The notes under the pieces are model-generated. The model was given only the letters and a program-made list of their open reading frames with translations, did not search any database and was not told the origin of the DNA. A DNA stretch of 54,163 nt from the IMG/VR virus record IMGVR_UViG_3300021962_000139, positions 1 to 54,163 of that record; one strand, 5' to 3'. The position numbers and the translations under genes are program-made. Source of the stretch: a virus. Below are positions 1-8,755 of this stretch, piece by piece (position 1 is the stretch's first letter; each line of letters starts with the position of its first letter).

Positions 1-2
1 TG

Positions 3-47
3 CAACGTCGTAGATTAGCAGAACACGCTTTATTAATGCGAGGATAA
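3..47 (+). CDS. C-terminal fragment of a gene cut by the window edge
   Basis: An open frame runs in from the left edge and ends at a TAA two bases before the next ATG. It encodes the tail QRRRLAEHALLMRG. It is too short to assign. The position, just before a P22 gp10-like gene, suggests a small neck or tail gene. The frame does not join in phase with the partial ORF at the right edge, so either they are different genes or some sequence is missing between the two ends. Confidence 0.4.
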   Translation, partial: QRRRLAEHALLMRG

Positions 48-48
48 T

Positions 49-2211
49 ATGGCACTAAAAAAATTAACTTTTAAACCTGGTATTAGCAGGGATAATACAA
101 ACTATGCTAATGAAGGTGGTTGGTATGCATGTGATAAAATAAGATTCAGACAGGGGTTTCCTGAAAAAATAGGGGGTTGGCAACCTATTAACTTTGATCC
201 TTATGTAGGAAACTGTCGTGCAATATTACCTTATGGAACAACTGATGGCGCAACTCTAATTGCCCTTGGTACTAATGCTAAAGTCTATGTATTAGCAGGT
301 ACTACTTTAACTGACGTAACACCTCTTCGAGTTACTTTAACTTCTCCTGCTACAGATAATTGTTTTGAAACAACAGATACTTCTACAACAGTTTTAGTTA
401 ATATCACTGGACATGGTGCAACAACAGGCGACTTTGTAACCTTTAGTGGTTCTGGTGCAGTAGGTGGAGTACCCGCAGGTGACTTAAATAAAGAACACGA
501 GATTGTCAGAGTTGTATCAGGTAATCAATTTGAAATCATTGTTGCGACCGCAGCCACATCAACTGTAGCAGCAGGAGGTGGTACTTCTATATCTGCAGCT
601 TTTCAAATCTCTATTGGGTATGGTAGTTCAACTTATGGTTATGGTTGGGGTGCAGGAACTTGGGGACGAGGCACATGGGGTTCTGGTGCTGCAACACCTG
701 TAAATATACCTGAACGTGTTTTATTCTTAGATAAGTTTAATAATGATTTTGTATGGAATATTCAAGACGGCGAGATTTATTATTGGGAGTATGATGCTCC
801 ACTCTCTAACCGTTCTATTCCTATGGTTAATCTGCCTTTAGCTAAAGCTGTACCACAACAAGTGGGTGAAGTTCTGTTTGCCCCAAGTGGCCATCTTCTA
901 GCTATGTCTTGTACTGAATATGCAGAAACTAAAACAGCAGGTTATACTATTGTTAGTATTACTCGAACAGGCACAACAGCTACATTGACTACAGCAACAC
1001 CTCATGGTCTAGACCCATTAGACTGGGTAATATTAAGTGGTCAAGCACCACAAGCCTATCAAGGTGAATTTAGAATTATAAATACTCCTACCACAACAAC
1101 ATTTACTTTTGCTCTACCCTATGATCCAGGTTCAAGTGCTACTACCGTCGGTACTTATCAATCAATTGACTACAACGGACCTTATGATCCACTTCTTATT
1201 CGTTGGGCTAATGTTGACCCTGTAGTAGGACCTGTGCCTGAATATTGGAAACCTGAAGTAACAAACACAGCAGGGTTCTTACGATTAAAACAAGGTTCTA
1301 ATATTGTAGGTGCCTTTAGAACACGACAAGAAGTTCTTGTATTTACTGACATAGCTTTATCTACATTACAATTTTTAGCTACAGAAGAAGTCTTTGGTGT
1401 TCAAGAAATATCTAATGCAATTAATATTGCAGGGCCCAACGTAATAGCCGAAGCAAATAACACAGTATTCTGGATGGGTAATGATAAGTTCTTCATGTAC
1501 GACGGTCGAGTCAATACTTTACCTTGTACTTTAAAACAGTATGTGTTTGATGATATGAATAGAGGACAAAGTAACTTATTCTTTGCTGGAGTCAATAGTG
1601 AGTTTAATGAAATTATTTGGTTCTATTGTTCAGAGAATGCTGTTCGTATTGACAGATATGTTATCTATAATTATCAAGAACAAATTTGGTACTATGGTAA
1701 TTTAAATAGATCAGCATGGGTTGATTCTTCTGTAGTTAAATACCCACTTGCAGCAAGTACGGGTTATATTTATCAACATGAAAATGGTAACGATGATGGT
1801 CAACCAAAAGGAGCTGCTCCACTTCCTATTAATGCCTATATACAATCTTCAGATATGGCTATTGAAGACGGAGATAACTTCATCTTAACAAAACGAGTCA
1901 TTCCAGATGTGAACTTTATTAACTCTGATACGACTAATTCAGTGACAGGAGCAGCATTAACTCCAGAAGTACAGATGACTGTAGGTGTACGTAACTTCCC
2001 AGGTGCTGCTAATTCAACTTCTGATGTTGCAGGTAATACTTTATCTCGTGATGTTATTACTACAGCAACGATTGACCAATATACTAATCAAGTCTTTGTA
2101 AGAGCACGTGGTCGTCAAATGAACTTTAGAATTGCATCAAGTGATGTAGGTGTTCAATGGCAGTTGGGTGCTACTCGTGTTGACTTTAGACCTGATGGAA
2201 GGAGAGGATAA
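49..2211 (+). CDS. P22 gp10-like packaged DNA stabilisation / tail hub protein
   Basis: 720 residues. The N-terminal pattern LKKLTFKPGISRDNTNYANE followed by GGWYACDKIRFRQGFPEKIGGW is the signature of the phage stabilisation (P22 gp10-like) family in aquatic podoviruses. In P22 this protein closes the portal channel after packaging and forms part of the tail hub. Glycine/tyrosine-rich stretches near residues 190-215 and beta-rich repeats fit a beta-propeller-like hub. GAGG lies just upstream of the ATG, and the stop overlaps the next start (TAATG). The gp4-like neck gene at the right edge normally precedes this gene, which supports a circular map. Family assignment is firm; exact role is by analogy with P22. 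Confidence 0.85.
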   Translation: MALKKLTFKPGISRDNTNYANEGGWYACDKIRFRQGFPEKIGGWQPINFDPYVGNCRAILPYGTTDGATLIALGTNAKVYVLAGTTLTDVTPLRVTLTSPATDNCFETTDTSTTVLVNITGHGATTGDFVTFSGSGAVGGVPAGDLNKEHEIVRVVSGNQFEIIVATAATSTVAAGGGTSISAAFQISIGYGSSTYGYGWGAGTWGRGTWGSGAATPVNIPERVLFLDKFNNDFVWNIQDGEIYYWEYDAPLSNRSIPMVNLPLAKAVPQQVGEVLFAPSGHLLAMSCTEYAETKTAGYTIVSITRTGTTATLTTATPHGLDPLDWVILSGQAPQAYQGEFRIINTPTTTTFTFALPYDPGSSATTVGTYQSIDYNGPYDPLLIRWANVDPVVGPVPEYWKPEVTNTAGFLRLKQGSNIVGAFRTRQEVLVFTDIALSTLQFLATEEVFGVQEISNAINIAGPNVIAEANNTVFWMGNDKFFMYDGRVNTLPCTLKQYVFDDMNRGQSNLFFAGVNSEFNEIIWFYCSENAVRIDRYVIYNYQEQIWYYGNLNRSAWVDSSVVKYPLAASTGYIYQHENGNDDGQPKGAAPLPINAYIQSSDMAIEDGDNFILTKRVIPDVNFINSDTTNSVTGAALTPEVQMTVGVRNFPGAANSTSDVAGNTLSRDVITTATIDQYTNQVFVRARGRQMNFRIASSDVGVQWQLGATRVDFRPDGRRG

Positions 2212-2396
2212 TGGCTCATATCCCTACAACTAAAGCCCCTAACTTAGCTAATCCTAATGTAGAATATCAAAGAGATCAAATGCTACAATTAGTTAATCAA
2301 TTAAGATTATATTTTAACCAAGTTGATGGTACCAATAATCAAGTTATTACTAATTTAGACGGACTAACAACATTACACTGGTTGGGAGATTATTAA
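2211..2396 (+). CDS. small tail-module protein, unknown
   Basis: 61 residues starting MAHIPTTKAPNLANPNVEYQ. It overlaps the upstream stop and the downstream start by one base each, so the three genes are translationally coupled. The sequence is polar with a central amphipathic stretch (QRDQMLQLVNQLRLYFNQV) that could form a short helix or coiled coil. I recognise no named family. The position between the gp10-like gene and beta-rich tail proteins suggests a small structural or assembly component. Confidence 0.75.
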   Translation: MAHIPTTKAPNLANPNVEYQRDQMLQLVNQLRLYFNQVDGTNNQVITNLDGLTTLHWLGDY

Positions 2397-2731
2397 TGGC
2401 ATTTCAATTTGTTACTCCTATTTTATTAGCCCAAGCTGAGATGACGACAGATTACTTAGCAGTTTATACCGTGCCTGCTAACACAAGAACTTATGTTAAA
2501 GATATTACTATTGCTAATACTACAGCGTCCACGATACGAATCTATGTGAGCTTAGTCCCAGATCAAGGCACACCAGGGGCTTCTAATGCTTTGTTTTATA
2601 ATACAATTTTACCAGCTTATACTGTTGTACAATGGACAGGAGCTCAAATATTAAATACATCAGGCACAGTCCAAGTTAAAGCCTCAGCGGCAGGATGCAC
2701 TGTTAATGTAACAGGAGGAGAGGCTCAATGA
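2396..2731 (+). CDS. small beta-rich tail protein
   Basis: 111 residues, rich in Thr, Val and Ala, with alternating hydrophobic residues typical of a beta-sandwich (for example the VYTVPANTRTYVKDITIAN stretch near residues 24-42). There is no signal peptide or membrane segment. Proteins of this look occur next to fibre genes in aquatic podoviruses and are usually virion components. The stop overlaps the next start by four bases. Exact function is unknown. Confidence 0.7.
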   Translation: MAFQFVTPILLAQAEMTTDYLAVYTVPANTRTYVKDITIANTTASTIRIYVSLVPDQGTPGASNALFYNTILPAYTVVQWTGAQILNTSGTVQVKASAAGCTVNVTGGEAQ

Positions 2732-4206
2732 CCATAACTTTTTATCCAGGTAAACCAGAGTCACAGATAGCAACACTTACAACTGCATTTGGAGAACCGA
2801 TTGCAGTTCCTATTTCACCCGTTATTCAACTTGATGGTATTTATGGATTAGATAATAGAAAGTTTCAAACTTTTACTGCAAGTACAGGTGCTGTTTCTGC
2901 TAATGGAGTTATGCGTTGCGAAACAGGAACAGGAGCTTATGGTTACGGTGTGATAAGATCTTTACGAGTATTACGCTATAGACCCGGTCAAGGAGCATTA
3001 ACAAGGTTCACAGCAAAGTTTACAACTGGTACAGCTAATTACACACAACGAGCTGGTTTCTTTCAACAAGAAGGTGCATTACAGATTGGTTATAATGGGA
3101 CTAGTTTTGGTGTATTACAATCTGCGGGTAAAGCATCTATTGTAGAATTTACTATTACAGCAGCAGCTTCAGGATCAGAAACAGTTACAGTTACCTTAAA
3201 TGGAACAGCTTACAATGTTGCAGTGACTTCTGGAACGATTGCTTTTAACACATCACAACTTGGTGTTGATACTTATGCTGGATGGACTACTTCTTATTAT
3301 GATGACAAACTTAGATTTGTAAGAACATCTAATGGTCCTACAGCAGGTGCTTTTAGTATTACTAGTACAGGTACTTTAACTGCTTCTGCGGTTACTTCAT
3401 TACAAACTGGAGTTACGACTGTTGATACTTGGACACCACAATCAAGTTTTAATATAGATAAATTAGATGGAACAGGTCCGTCTGGTATGATACTAGACCC
3501 TACTAAATATAATGTCTATCAGATTGATTTTAGATGGTTAGGAGCAGGGGTTATTAGTTTTGCTATAGAAGACCAAACAACAGGACAAGTAGTTTACTTC
3601 CATAAGATACACTATGTTAATCAAAATACCACTTTGCATATGGACAGTCCAACGTATAGAATTGGATATGTTGCTGCTGATTTAACAGGAGGTGGTGGAA
3701 CCAATGTTGTAGTTGAAGGGGGTTCTATGATGGGAGCTATTGAAGGATTGATTACCCCTACTTCTTATCCAGTTGCTTGTTATGGAGAACGAACAACAAG
3801 TTTAAGTTCAGGGAATTATGGTCATATTATAACCGTTAAAAATGATATTGTTGATAATGATAAAATTAATACTAGAGAACTCATTATACAAAAAATATCA
3901 GTAGGTGCAACTGCTGCTGCATCTAACCCTTGTACAGTATTCTTATATTTAAACCCAACTTATTCTGCTAATTTAGAATGGGAGCTTGTAAGAGAAAGTA
4001 TTTTATGTTCAGACACAGACGGAACTATTACCGCAGCTAACTTTGTACCTTTAGCAGCATTTGCTATTACTTCTGGTGCTCCGGCTACCATTGATGTATC
4101 TGATTTACGAATTGTGATTCCGCCTAATAATAGTATAGGTATGGCTATTGAGTCATCTGGACTATTACAAACAGTGCAAGGGACTATTACTTTTATTGAG
4201 GACTAA
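2728..4206 (+). CDS. putative tail fibre / tail appendage protein
   Basis: 492 residues, Thr/Gly/Ala-rich and beta-rich throughout. A jelly-roll-like central part (about residues 60-350) contains aromatic and Thr-Val repeats, followed by a C-terminal sandwich-like part. I see no catalytic motif. The order gp10-like, small proteins, then a long beta-rich protein is typical of tail fibre or receptor-binding subunits. Assignment rests on composition and place, so it should be read as a virion protein with a possible adsorption role. Confidence 0.6.
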   Translation: MTITFYPGKPESQIATLTTAFGEPIAVPISPVIQLDGIYGLDNRKFQTFTASTGAVSANGVMRCETGTGAYGYGVIRSLRVLRYRPGQGALTRFTAKFTTGTANYTQRAGFFQQEGALQIGYNGTSFGVLQSAGKASIVEFTITAAASGSETVTVTLNGTAYNVAVTSGTIAFNTSQLGVDTYAGWTTSYYDDKLRFVRTSNGPTAGAFSITSTGTLTASAVTSLQTGVTTVDTWTPQSSFNIDKLDGTGPSGMILDPTKYNVYQIDFRWLGAGVISFAIEDQTTGQVVYFHKIHYVNQNTTLHMDSPTYRIGYVAADLTGGGGTNVVVEGGSMMGAIEGLITPTSYPVACYGERTTSLSSGNYGHIITVKNDIVDNDKINTRELIIQKISVGATAAASNPCTVFLYLNPTYSANLEWELVRESILCSDTDGTITAANFVPLAAFAITSGAPATIDVSDLRIVIPPNNSIGMAIESSGLLQTVQGTITFIED

Positions 4207-4208
4207 TT

Positions 4209-4298
4209 ATGGCTAATACCGCTACAAAACGGTTTATACATAACACAAAACATGATATTATACAAATTATTATAGGAACTTATTATGGGCATAGGTAG
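4209..4298 (+). CDS. possible 29-residue protein
   Basis: A short ORF starts two bases after the preceding stop, with GAGG about eight bases upstream. It encodes MANTATKRFIHNTKHDIIQI and nine more residues, and overlaps the start of the next gene by 14 bases. It could be a real mini-gene or the stump of a longer tail gene that has been cut. No family is recognised. Confidence 0.35.
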   Translation: MANTATKRFIHNTKHDIIQIIIGTYYGHR

Positions 4299-5700
4299 AA
4301 TATTAAAAACAGCAGCTCCAATAGCCGCAGGGTATTTTGCCCCTGCCAGTATGTTTGGCGGTGCTTTAGGTGCTACGGGTAGCGCTATTGCCACAGGTGC
4401 ATTTACAGGTGCTGGTATTGCTGCGTTATCTGGTGATGATATACTCGGAGGCGCTTTTACTGGTGGACTAGGTGGTATGTCTGGAGGAAGCCTTCAATCT
4501 GCCTTTGGTCCAGGTGCTGTAGCACAAGCACCTACAGTGCCTACATCTCAATTAAACGCAAATGCTCTAAAAGCAGCAACAGATGTTACTGGAAAAAACT
4601 TATTACAAGGTGCTCAAAATGTAGGGATACCAGGTGATTTAGGTTCAATAAACACATCAAATATAATTGGACAAGGCGTACCTTCGTCTGGATTTGGTGT
4701 TAATTTAGGAAAACAAACTGCTGGCACTTTAGGATCATCAGCAGGCAACGAATTTTTAAATGTAGGAGCTCCAGGTATTACTAGTACACGGGGAATAGAT
4801 TTGTCTCCATTGGCAACTCAATCAACAGCTCCAGTAGGAACAGATTTTATGTCTGGAGTTAATAGGCTTGGTGGTGGTAATACAGCAATGGGCATGGGTA
4901 AATTAGGTATTATGGGATTAGGTGTTGCTGGCGGAGCAGGTGCATTTGATCCTGAACCTATTAAATTAAGTGATAGCAGAGATAAATATGACCCTAACGC
5001 TAGATTAGATCTAAGCATGGACACAGGCATTGATAAAGCTTTAAGACGGGATACAGGGTTACGTTTAATAGCACAAGGTGGACCTATTAAAAAATATCAA
5101 ATTGGTGGTATAGCAGGATTAGGTCAACCTGCAGCTCCTCCACCTAAATACGGAATCATTGATGTCGGTGGTAAATTTGTAGAAACAAGTGATAAACCTG
5201 GACCTGGTTTAATTAGTGACTCTGATTTTAAAGAACAATATCAAACTACTACAGCAGAAAAAAACCAACAAGGCGGTGGTGGCGGTGGTATGGATCCTAA
5301 TTTAGCTCCAGGCGGACAAGGTGCTGATGATAAAGGTATGAATCCAGGAGCTCTTTCTGCATTAGCAGCAGGGTTTGCTCAACAACAAATGAATCCTCCT
5401 ACTAAATCACAAACTTTAGGTTTATCCTCACTAGCTGGTGGTGGATATTTAGAAACAGGTGGTGAAGTAGGCGATGGTATGTCTGATGAAATTGAGGCTA
5501 CTATTGAAGGCGAACAAGAAGCTCGTTTGTCAGATGGTGAATTTGTAATACCTGCAGATGTGGTCAGCCATTTAGGTAATGGTTCATCTGATGCAGGGGC
5601 TAGACGTCTTTATGAAATGATGGATAAAGTTCGTATGGCAAGAACAGGAAATAAGCAACAAGGCAAAGAGATTAAGCCAGAAAGGTATATGCCGGCTTAA
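4285..5700 (+). CDS. putative internal virion protein with glycine/alanine-rich N-terminus
   Basis: 471 residues. Residues 1-65 are a Gly/Ala hydrophobic run (TAAPIAAGYFAPASMFGGA) able to insert into membrane, as in ejection proteins. Several GG patches follow (IGGIAGLG, GGGGGGM, GGGYLETGGEVGDGMSDEI), then a C-terminal part with EARLSDGEFVIPADVVSHLGNG. That last pattern recurs in structural proteins of aquatic podoviruses. SD-like AGGAAC lies eight bases before the ATG. The stop overlaps the next start. A virion or DNA-ejection component is likely; no enzyme motif is seen. Confidence 0.6.
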   Translation: MGIGRILKTAAPIAAGYFAPASMFGGALGATGSAIATGAFTGAGIAALSGDDILGGAFTGGLGGMSGGSLQSAFGPGAVAQAPTVPTSQLNANALKAATDVTGKNLLQGAQNVGIPGDLGSINTSNIIGQGVPSSGFGVNLGKQTAGTLGSSAGNEFLNVGAPGITSTRGIDLSPLATQSTAPVGTDFMSGVNRLGGGNTAMGMGKLGIMGLGVAGGAGAFDPEPIKLSDSRDKYDPNARLDLSMDTGIDKALRRDTGLRLIAQGGPIKKYQIGGIAGLGQPAAPPPKYGIIDVGGKFVETSDKPGPGLISDSDFKEQYQTTTAEKNQQGGGGGGMDPNLAPGGQGADDKGMNPGALSALAAGFAQQQMNPPTKSQTLGLSSLAGGGYLETGGEVGDGMSDEIEATIEGEQEARLSDGEFVIPADVVSHLGNGSSDAGARRLYEMMDKVRMARTGNKQQGKEIKPERYMPA

Positions 5701-6122
5701 TGCAAGTAACGTGGGTTCCTACAGAACATATTGAGATGGTATGGCCTAGTATAAAAGATTATATGAAGGGCGCTGCTGATTTTACTTATGGCAGATTTAC
5801 TGAAGAAGATATAAAACAACAGCTATTACAAAAGCAACACCTGCAACAATTGTGGGTAGCTTTTGAAGATTTTGAAAACGTTTATGGTGCAGTGGTTACA
5901 GAGATTTCTCAGTATCCACAAATAAGAGCACTGATAATGCATTTTACAGGTGGTAAACAACTGCCTAAATGGAAAAAACCAATGCTGGAAGTTTTACAGC
6001 AGTTTGCTCGTGATAATGAATGTAATATAATAGAATCATATGGCAGACCGGGTTGGGAAAAAGTATTTAAAAAAGATGGATATGAACAAAAGTTCATATT
6101 TTACGAATTACCTGTGGAGTAA
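5700..6122 (+). CDS. GNAT-like protein (internal virion protein A type)
   Basis: 140 residues. The layout resembles phage GNAT-fold proteins found beside internal virion genes (compare T7 gp13): an N-terminal helix (WVPTEHIEMVWPSIKDYM), a strand around LWVAFEDFENVYGAVVTEIS, a central RALIMHFTGGKQLPKWKKPM, and a C-terminal IIESYGRPGWEKVFKKDGYE typical of the last GNAT strands. The canonical acetyl-CoA loop is not obvious, so it may be an assembly factor rather than an active enzyme. It is coupled to the upstream gene. Confidence 0.6.
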   Translation: MQVTWVPTEHIEMVWPSIKDYMKGAADFTYGRFTEEDIKQQLLQKQHLQQLWVAFEDFENVYGAVVTEISQYPQIRALIMHFTGGKQLPKWKKPMLEVLQQFARDNECNIIESYGRPGWEKVFKKDGYEQKFIFYELPVE

Positions 6123-6128
6123 ATAACT

Positions 6129-7295
6129 ATGTGGTTACATAAAATTTTTTGGAATATATGTACTGGTTTTACCGAGTACCTTACATTCTATAAAGGTGGT
6201 AAAGGGGGAGGCGGTGGCGGTGCACAGACTTCTACTTCTTATTCTACTAACTTACCTGAATATGCTAAACCTTTTTACGAAGAACTATTAAAACAGTCTG
6301 GTAAGCAGATTTACGAAACTGATGCTGATGGCAAAGTAACTGGTGTCAAACAATTCCAACCTTATACTGGCGATAGACTAGCCGACTTTACTCCAGAACA
6401 ACAACAAGTACAAACAGAAGCTTTAGGCATGACTACACCTGGTGGGTTTCAAACCGCTGCAGGTACATTAGGTACAGTTGGGGGTCAAGCAGGTGCAGCG
6501 TCTCAATTAGGTTTAACAAGAGCCTTTGGTTATACTCCAATTCAATATACTCCGGGTACAGCTACAACAGGAACATTTGATACAGCAGCGGCTCAACAAT
6601 ATATGTCTCCATATACACAAGCGGTTACTGATGTTCAAAAACGTGAAGCTCGTCGTCAAGCAGATATTGCTGCAAATAGAGCGGCAATGGGTTCTATTGG
6701 ACGTGGTACTTTTGGTGGTGGACGTGAAGCATTAATGACAGGCGAAACAGAAAGAGGTACTCAACAACTATTAGCTGATATTCAAGCTAAAGGTGACCAA
6801 GCAGCGTACGAACAAGCTATGCAAGCATTCCAAGCTGACCAAACAAGGGGACTGCAAGCCCAACAAACTAATATACAATCGGGATTACAAGCGGCTGAAT
6901 TAGGTCAACAAGGTCAACAGTTTAGTGCCGGACTAGGTAAAGATGTAGGGTTAGCTGGTTTACAAACAGGTCTTGAAACAGGTAAAGCGACTGGTGCATT
7001 AAGTGCCACAGAGCAAATGGCAAACCTAGAAAGATTAAAAGCACAAGCTGCAACTGCAGGGGAAAGACAAGCATTAGAACAAGAACAGCTTAATTTAGCA
7101 TATCAACAGTTTATGGATGAACAAAATTATCAACGTAGTTTACTTGAGTATCAATCAGGTATTCTTCGTGGTAATGCTGCAGCTTTAGGTTCAACACAAG
7201 TACAATATGCTCCAGCACCAAGTCTTGCATCTCAAATTGGTGGTTTAGGTTTAGCAGGATTAGGGCTATACAATATTTTAGGTAATAAGGCTTAA
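6129..7295 (+). CDS. internal virion / tail protein, Gln-rich coiled coil
   Basis: 388 residues. A short N-terminal segment precedes a KGGKGGGGGGAQTSTSYSTN linker, then NLPEYAKPFYEELLKQSGKQ. From about residue 150 to 340 the chain is strongly helical and Gln/Ala-rich (QADIAANRAAMGSIGRGTFG, QAKGDQAAYEQAMQAFQADQ), and ends with a hydrophobic IGGLGLAGLGLYNIL tail. This matches ejection or tail-assembly proteins of aquatic podoviruses. The first 25 residues (MWLHKIFWNICTGF) are unusual, so the real start could be downstream. Confidence 0.6.
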   Translation: MWLHKIFWNICTGFTEYLTFYKGGKGGGGGGAQTSTSYSTNLPEYAKPFYEELLKQSGKQIYETDADGKVTGVKQFQPYTGDRLADFTPEQQQVQTEALGMTTPGGFQTAAGTLGTVGGQAGAASQLGLTRAFGYTPIQYTPGTATTGTFDTAAAQQYMSPYTQAVTDVQKREARRQADIAANRAAMGSIGRGTFGGGREALMTGETERGTQQLLADIQAKGDQAAYEQAMQAFQADQTRGLQAQQTNIQSGLQAAELGQQGQQFSAGLGKDVGLAGLQTGLETGKATGALSATEQMANLERLKAQAATAGERQALEQEQLNLAYQQFMDEQNYQRSLLEYQSGILRGNAAALGSTQVQYAPAPSLASQIGGLGLAGLGLYNILGNKA

Positions 7296-7297
7296 TT

Positions 7298-8746
7298 ATG
7301 AATATTATCCAGATACAAGACAGACTTAAAGGTATGCCTAAAGAGGCTATTGTTCAATATGTACAAAATCCTACTGGCGATGTTCCTACGTACTTAGCTC
7401 TAGGTGAACTAGAACGTCGTAAAACGATGGAGAATAAATATAATGCAATGAAGTCCGAAGCTTCATCAGTTGCTGAACAAATCGTTGAAGAAAATATGCC
7501 GATGGGCTTAGCCTCTATGCCAACTCAAGATATGATGCCTCCTGAATCTGGTGTAGGAGCTCCTCAACCTCAACCCGAACCTACTCCTGATCAACTGACA
7601 GCAAGTGGTATTGGTGCATTGCCTGTACCTGAAGGTAACTTTGCTGAAGGTGGCGTTGTTGCATTTGGTTACGGTGGTAAAGTTAAAGATTTTATTTTTG
7701 GAAAACCTGCTTCAAAACAAATTAAGAAACCTTCAACAACATTTGATACAGATACACGTAATTTACCCTCTGTATTAGAAGACGTACCTGGCACTAAAAA
7801 TATATTATCAAGAAATCCTAAAAAATCACTAATACTTGGTGGTGCAGGTGCCTACTATATGTTAAATGATAAAGGTGAACCAGAATCAGTTAGTGATGAA
7901 GAAGTAGCTGCAATGCAAATTGATCCTGCAATTTTAGGTGGTGTACAAAATACAAGTAATTATGATGATTCAATTCCTAAGTATAATTTACCTACTATTG
8001 ATAATCCTATGGCTTATGGCAAAGATAGAATGAGTATGTATCGTGAAATGATAGGTGAAGATACAATGACACCACGATTACAAAAACGATTAGAGGATAT
8101 GGAAGGCAGGATTGAAAGTCGTGAAGACTTAGCTCCCTGGATGGCTGCGACTAAAGCAGGATTTGCTATCGCTGCTGGGGATTCTCCGTTTGCATTAAAA
8201 AATATAGCTAGCGGTGCAGGTGTAGGTATAGAAGATTATGGTCAATCAATTAAAGATATTGAAGCTTTACGTAACCAAGTATTTGATATTGATACTGAAA
8301 TACTTAAAGCCAAACGTGCTGAAGATGTAGCTATTGCATCTAAAGGTATTGATAGTGTTGAAGCAGCTGAAGCTCATAATAGAACTATGCAGCTTGAAGA
8401 AATTAAACTACAAGAATCAGCAAGAGAAAGACAAAAAGATCTTGAAGTTGCTAGAATTGGTTCTACTGTATATGGCTACAATACTGGTAAAGGTATCTTA
8501 GAAGCTGAAAAAATGATAGCAGCAAATAAAACAATGCAAGACTTAGAAGTAGAAAAACAAAACTTAATAAGACCTCCACAAACTACAGAAAAGTTAGAAA
8601 GATTAAGACAAATTAAAATAGAGCAAGACAAAATACGAAGTAACGTTTATCGTAACTTGGGCTTAACTCAACAACCTCACCCAGATGATACAGTAGCTAA
8701 AACAGGTAAGTCTGAAAGTTGGGGTGAGTTAACTGTTTCTGAATAA
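7298..8746 (+). CDS. internal virion protein
   Basis: 482 residues. The N-terminus MNIIQIQDRLKGMPKEAIVQ followed by YVQNPTGDVPTYLALGELERRK is a recurrent opening of structural proteins in marine and freshwater podoviruses. A proline-rich linker (PQPQPEPTPDQ) and a glycine patch (AEGGVVAFGYGG) lead to helical segments that end in charged coiled coil (residues 330-440). No catalytic motif is seen. The position before the giant polyvalent protein supports an inner-core or DNA-ejection role. Confidence 0.65.
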   Translation: MNIIQIQDRLKGMPKEAIVQYVQNPTGDVPTYLALGELERRKTMENKYNAMKSEASSVAEQIVEENMPMGLASMPTQDMMPPESGVGAPQPQPEPTPDQLTASGIGALPVPEGNFAEGGVVAFGYGGKVKDFIFGKPASKQIKKPSTTFDTDTRNLPSVLEDVPGTKNILSRNPKKSLILGGAGAYYMLNDKGEPESVSDEEVAAMQIDPAILGGVQNTSNYDDSIPKYNLPTIDNPMAYGKDRMSMYREMIGEDTMTPRLQKRLEDMEGRIESREDLAPWMAATKAGFAIAAGDSPFALKNIASGAGVGIEDYGQSIKDIEALRNQVFDIDTEILKAKRAEDVAIASKGIDSVEAAEAHNRTMQLEEIKLQESARERQKDLEVARIGSTVYGYNTGKGILEAEKMIAANKTMQDLEVEKQNLIRPPQTTEKLERLRQIKIEQDKIRSNVYRNLGLTQQPHPDDTVAKTGKSESWGELTVSE

Positions 8747-8755
8747 GGATAAATA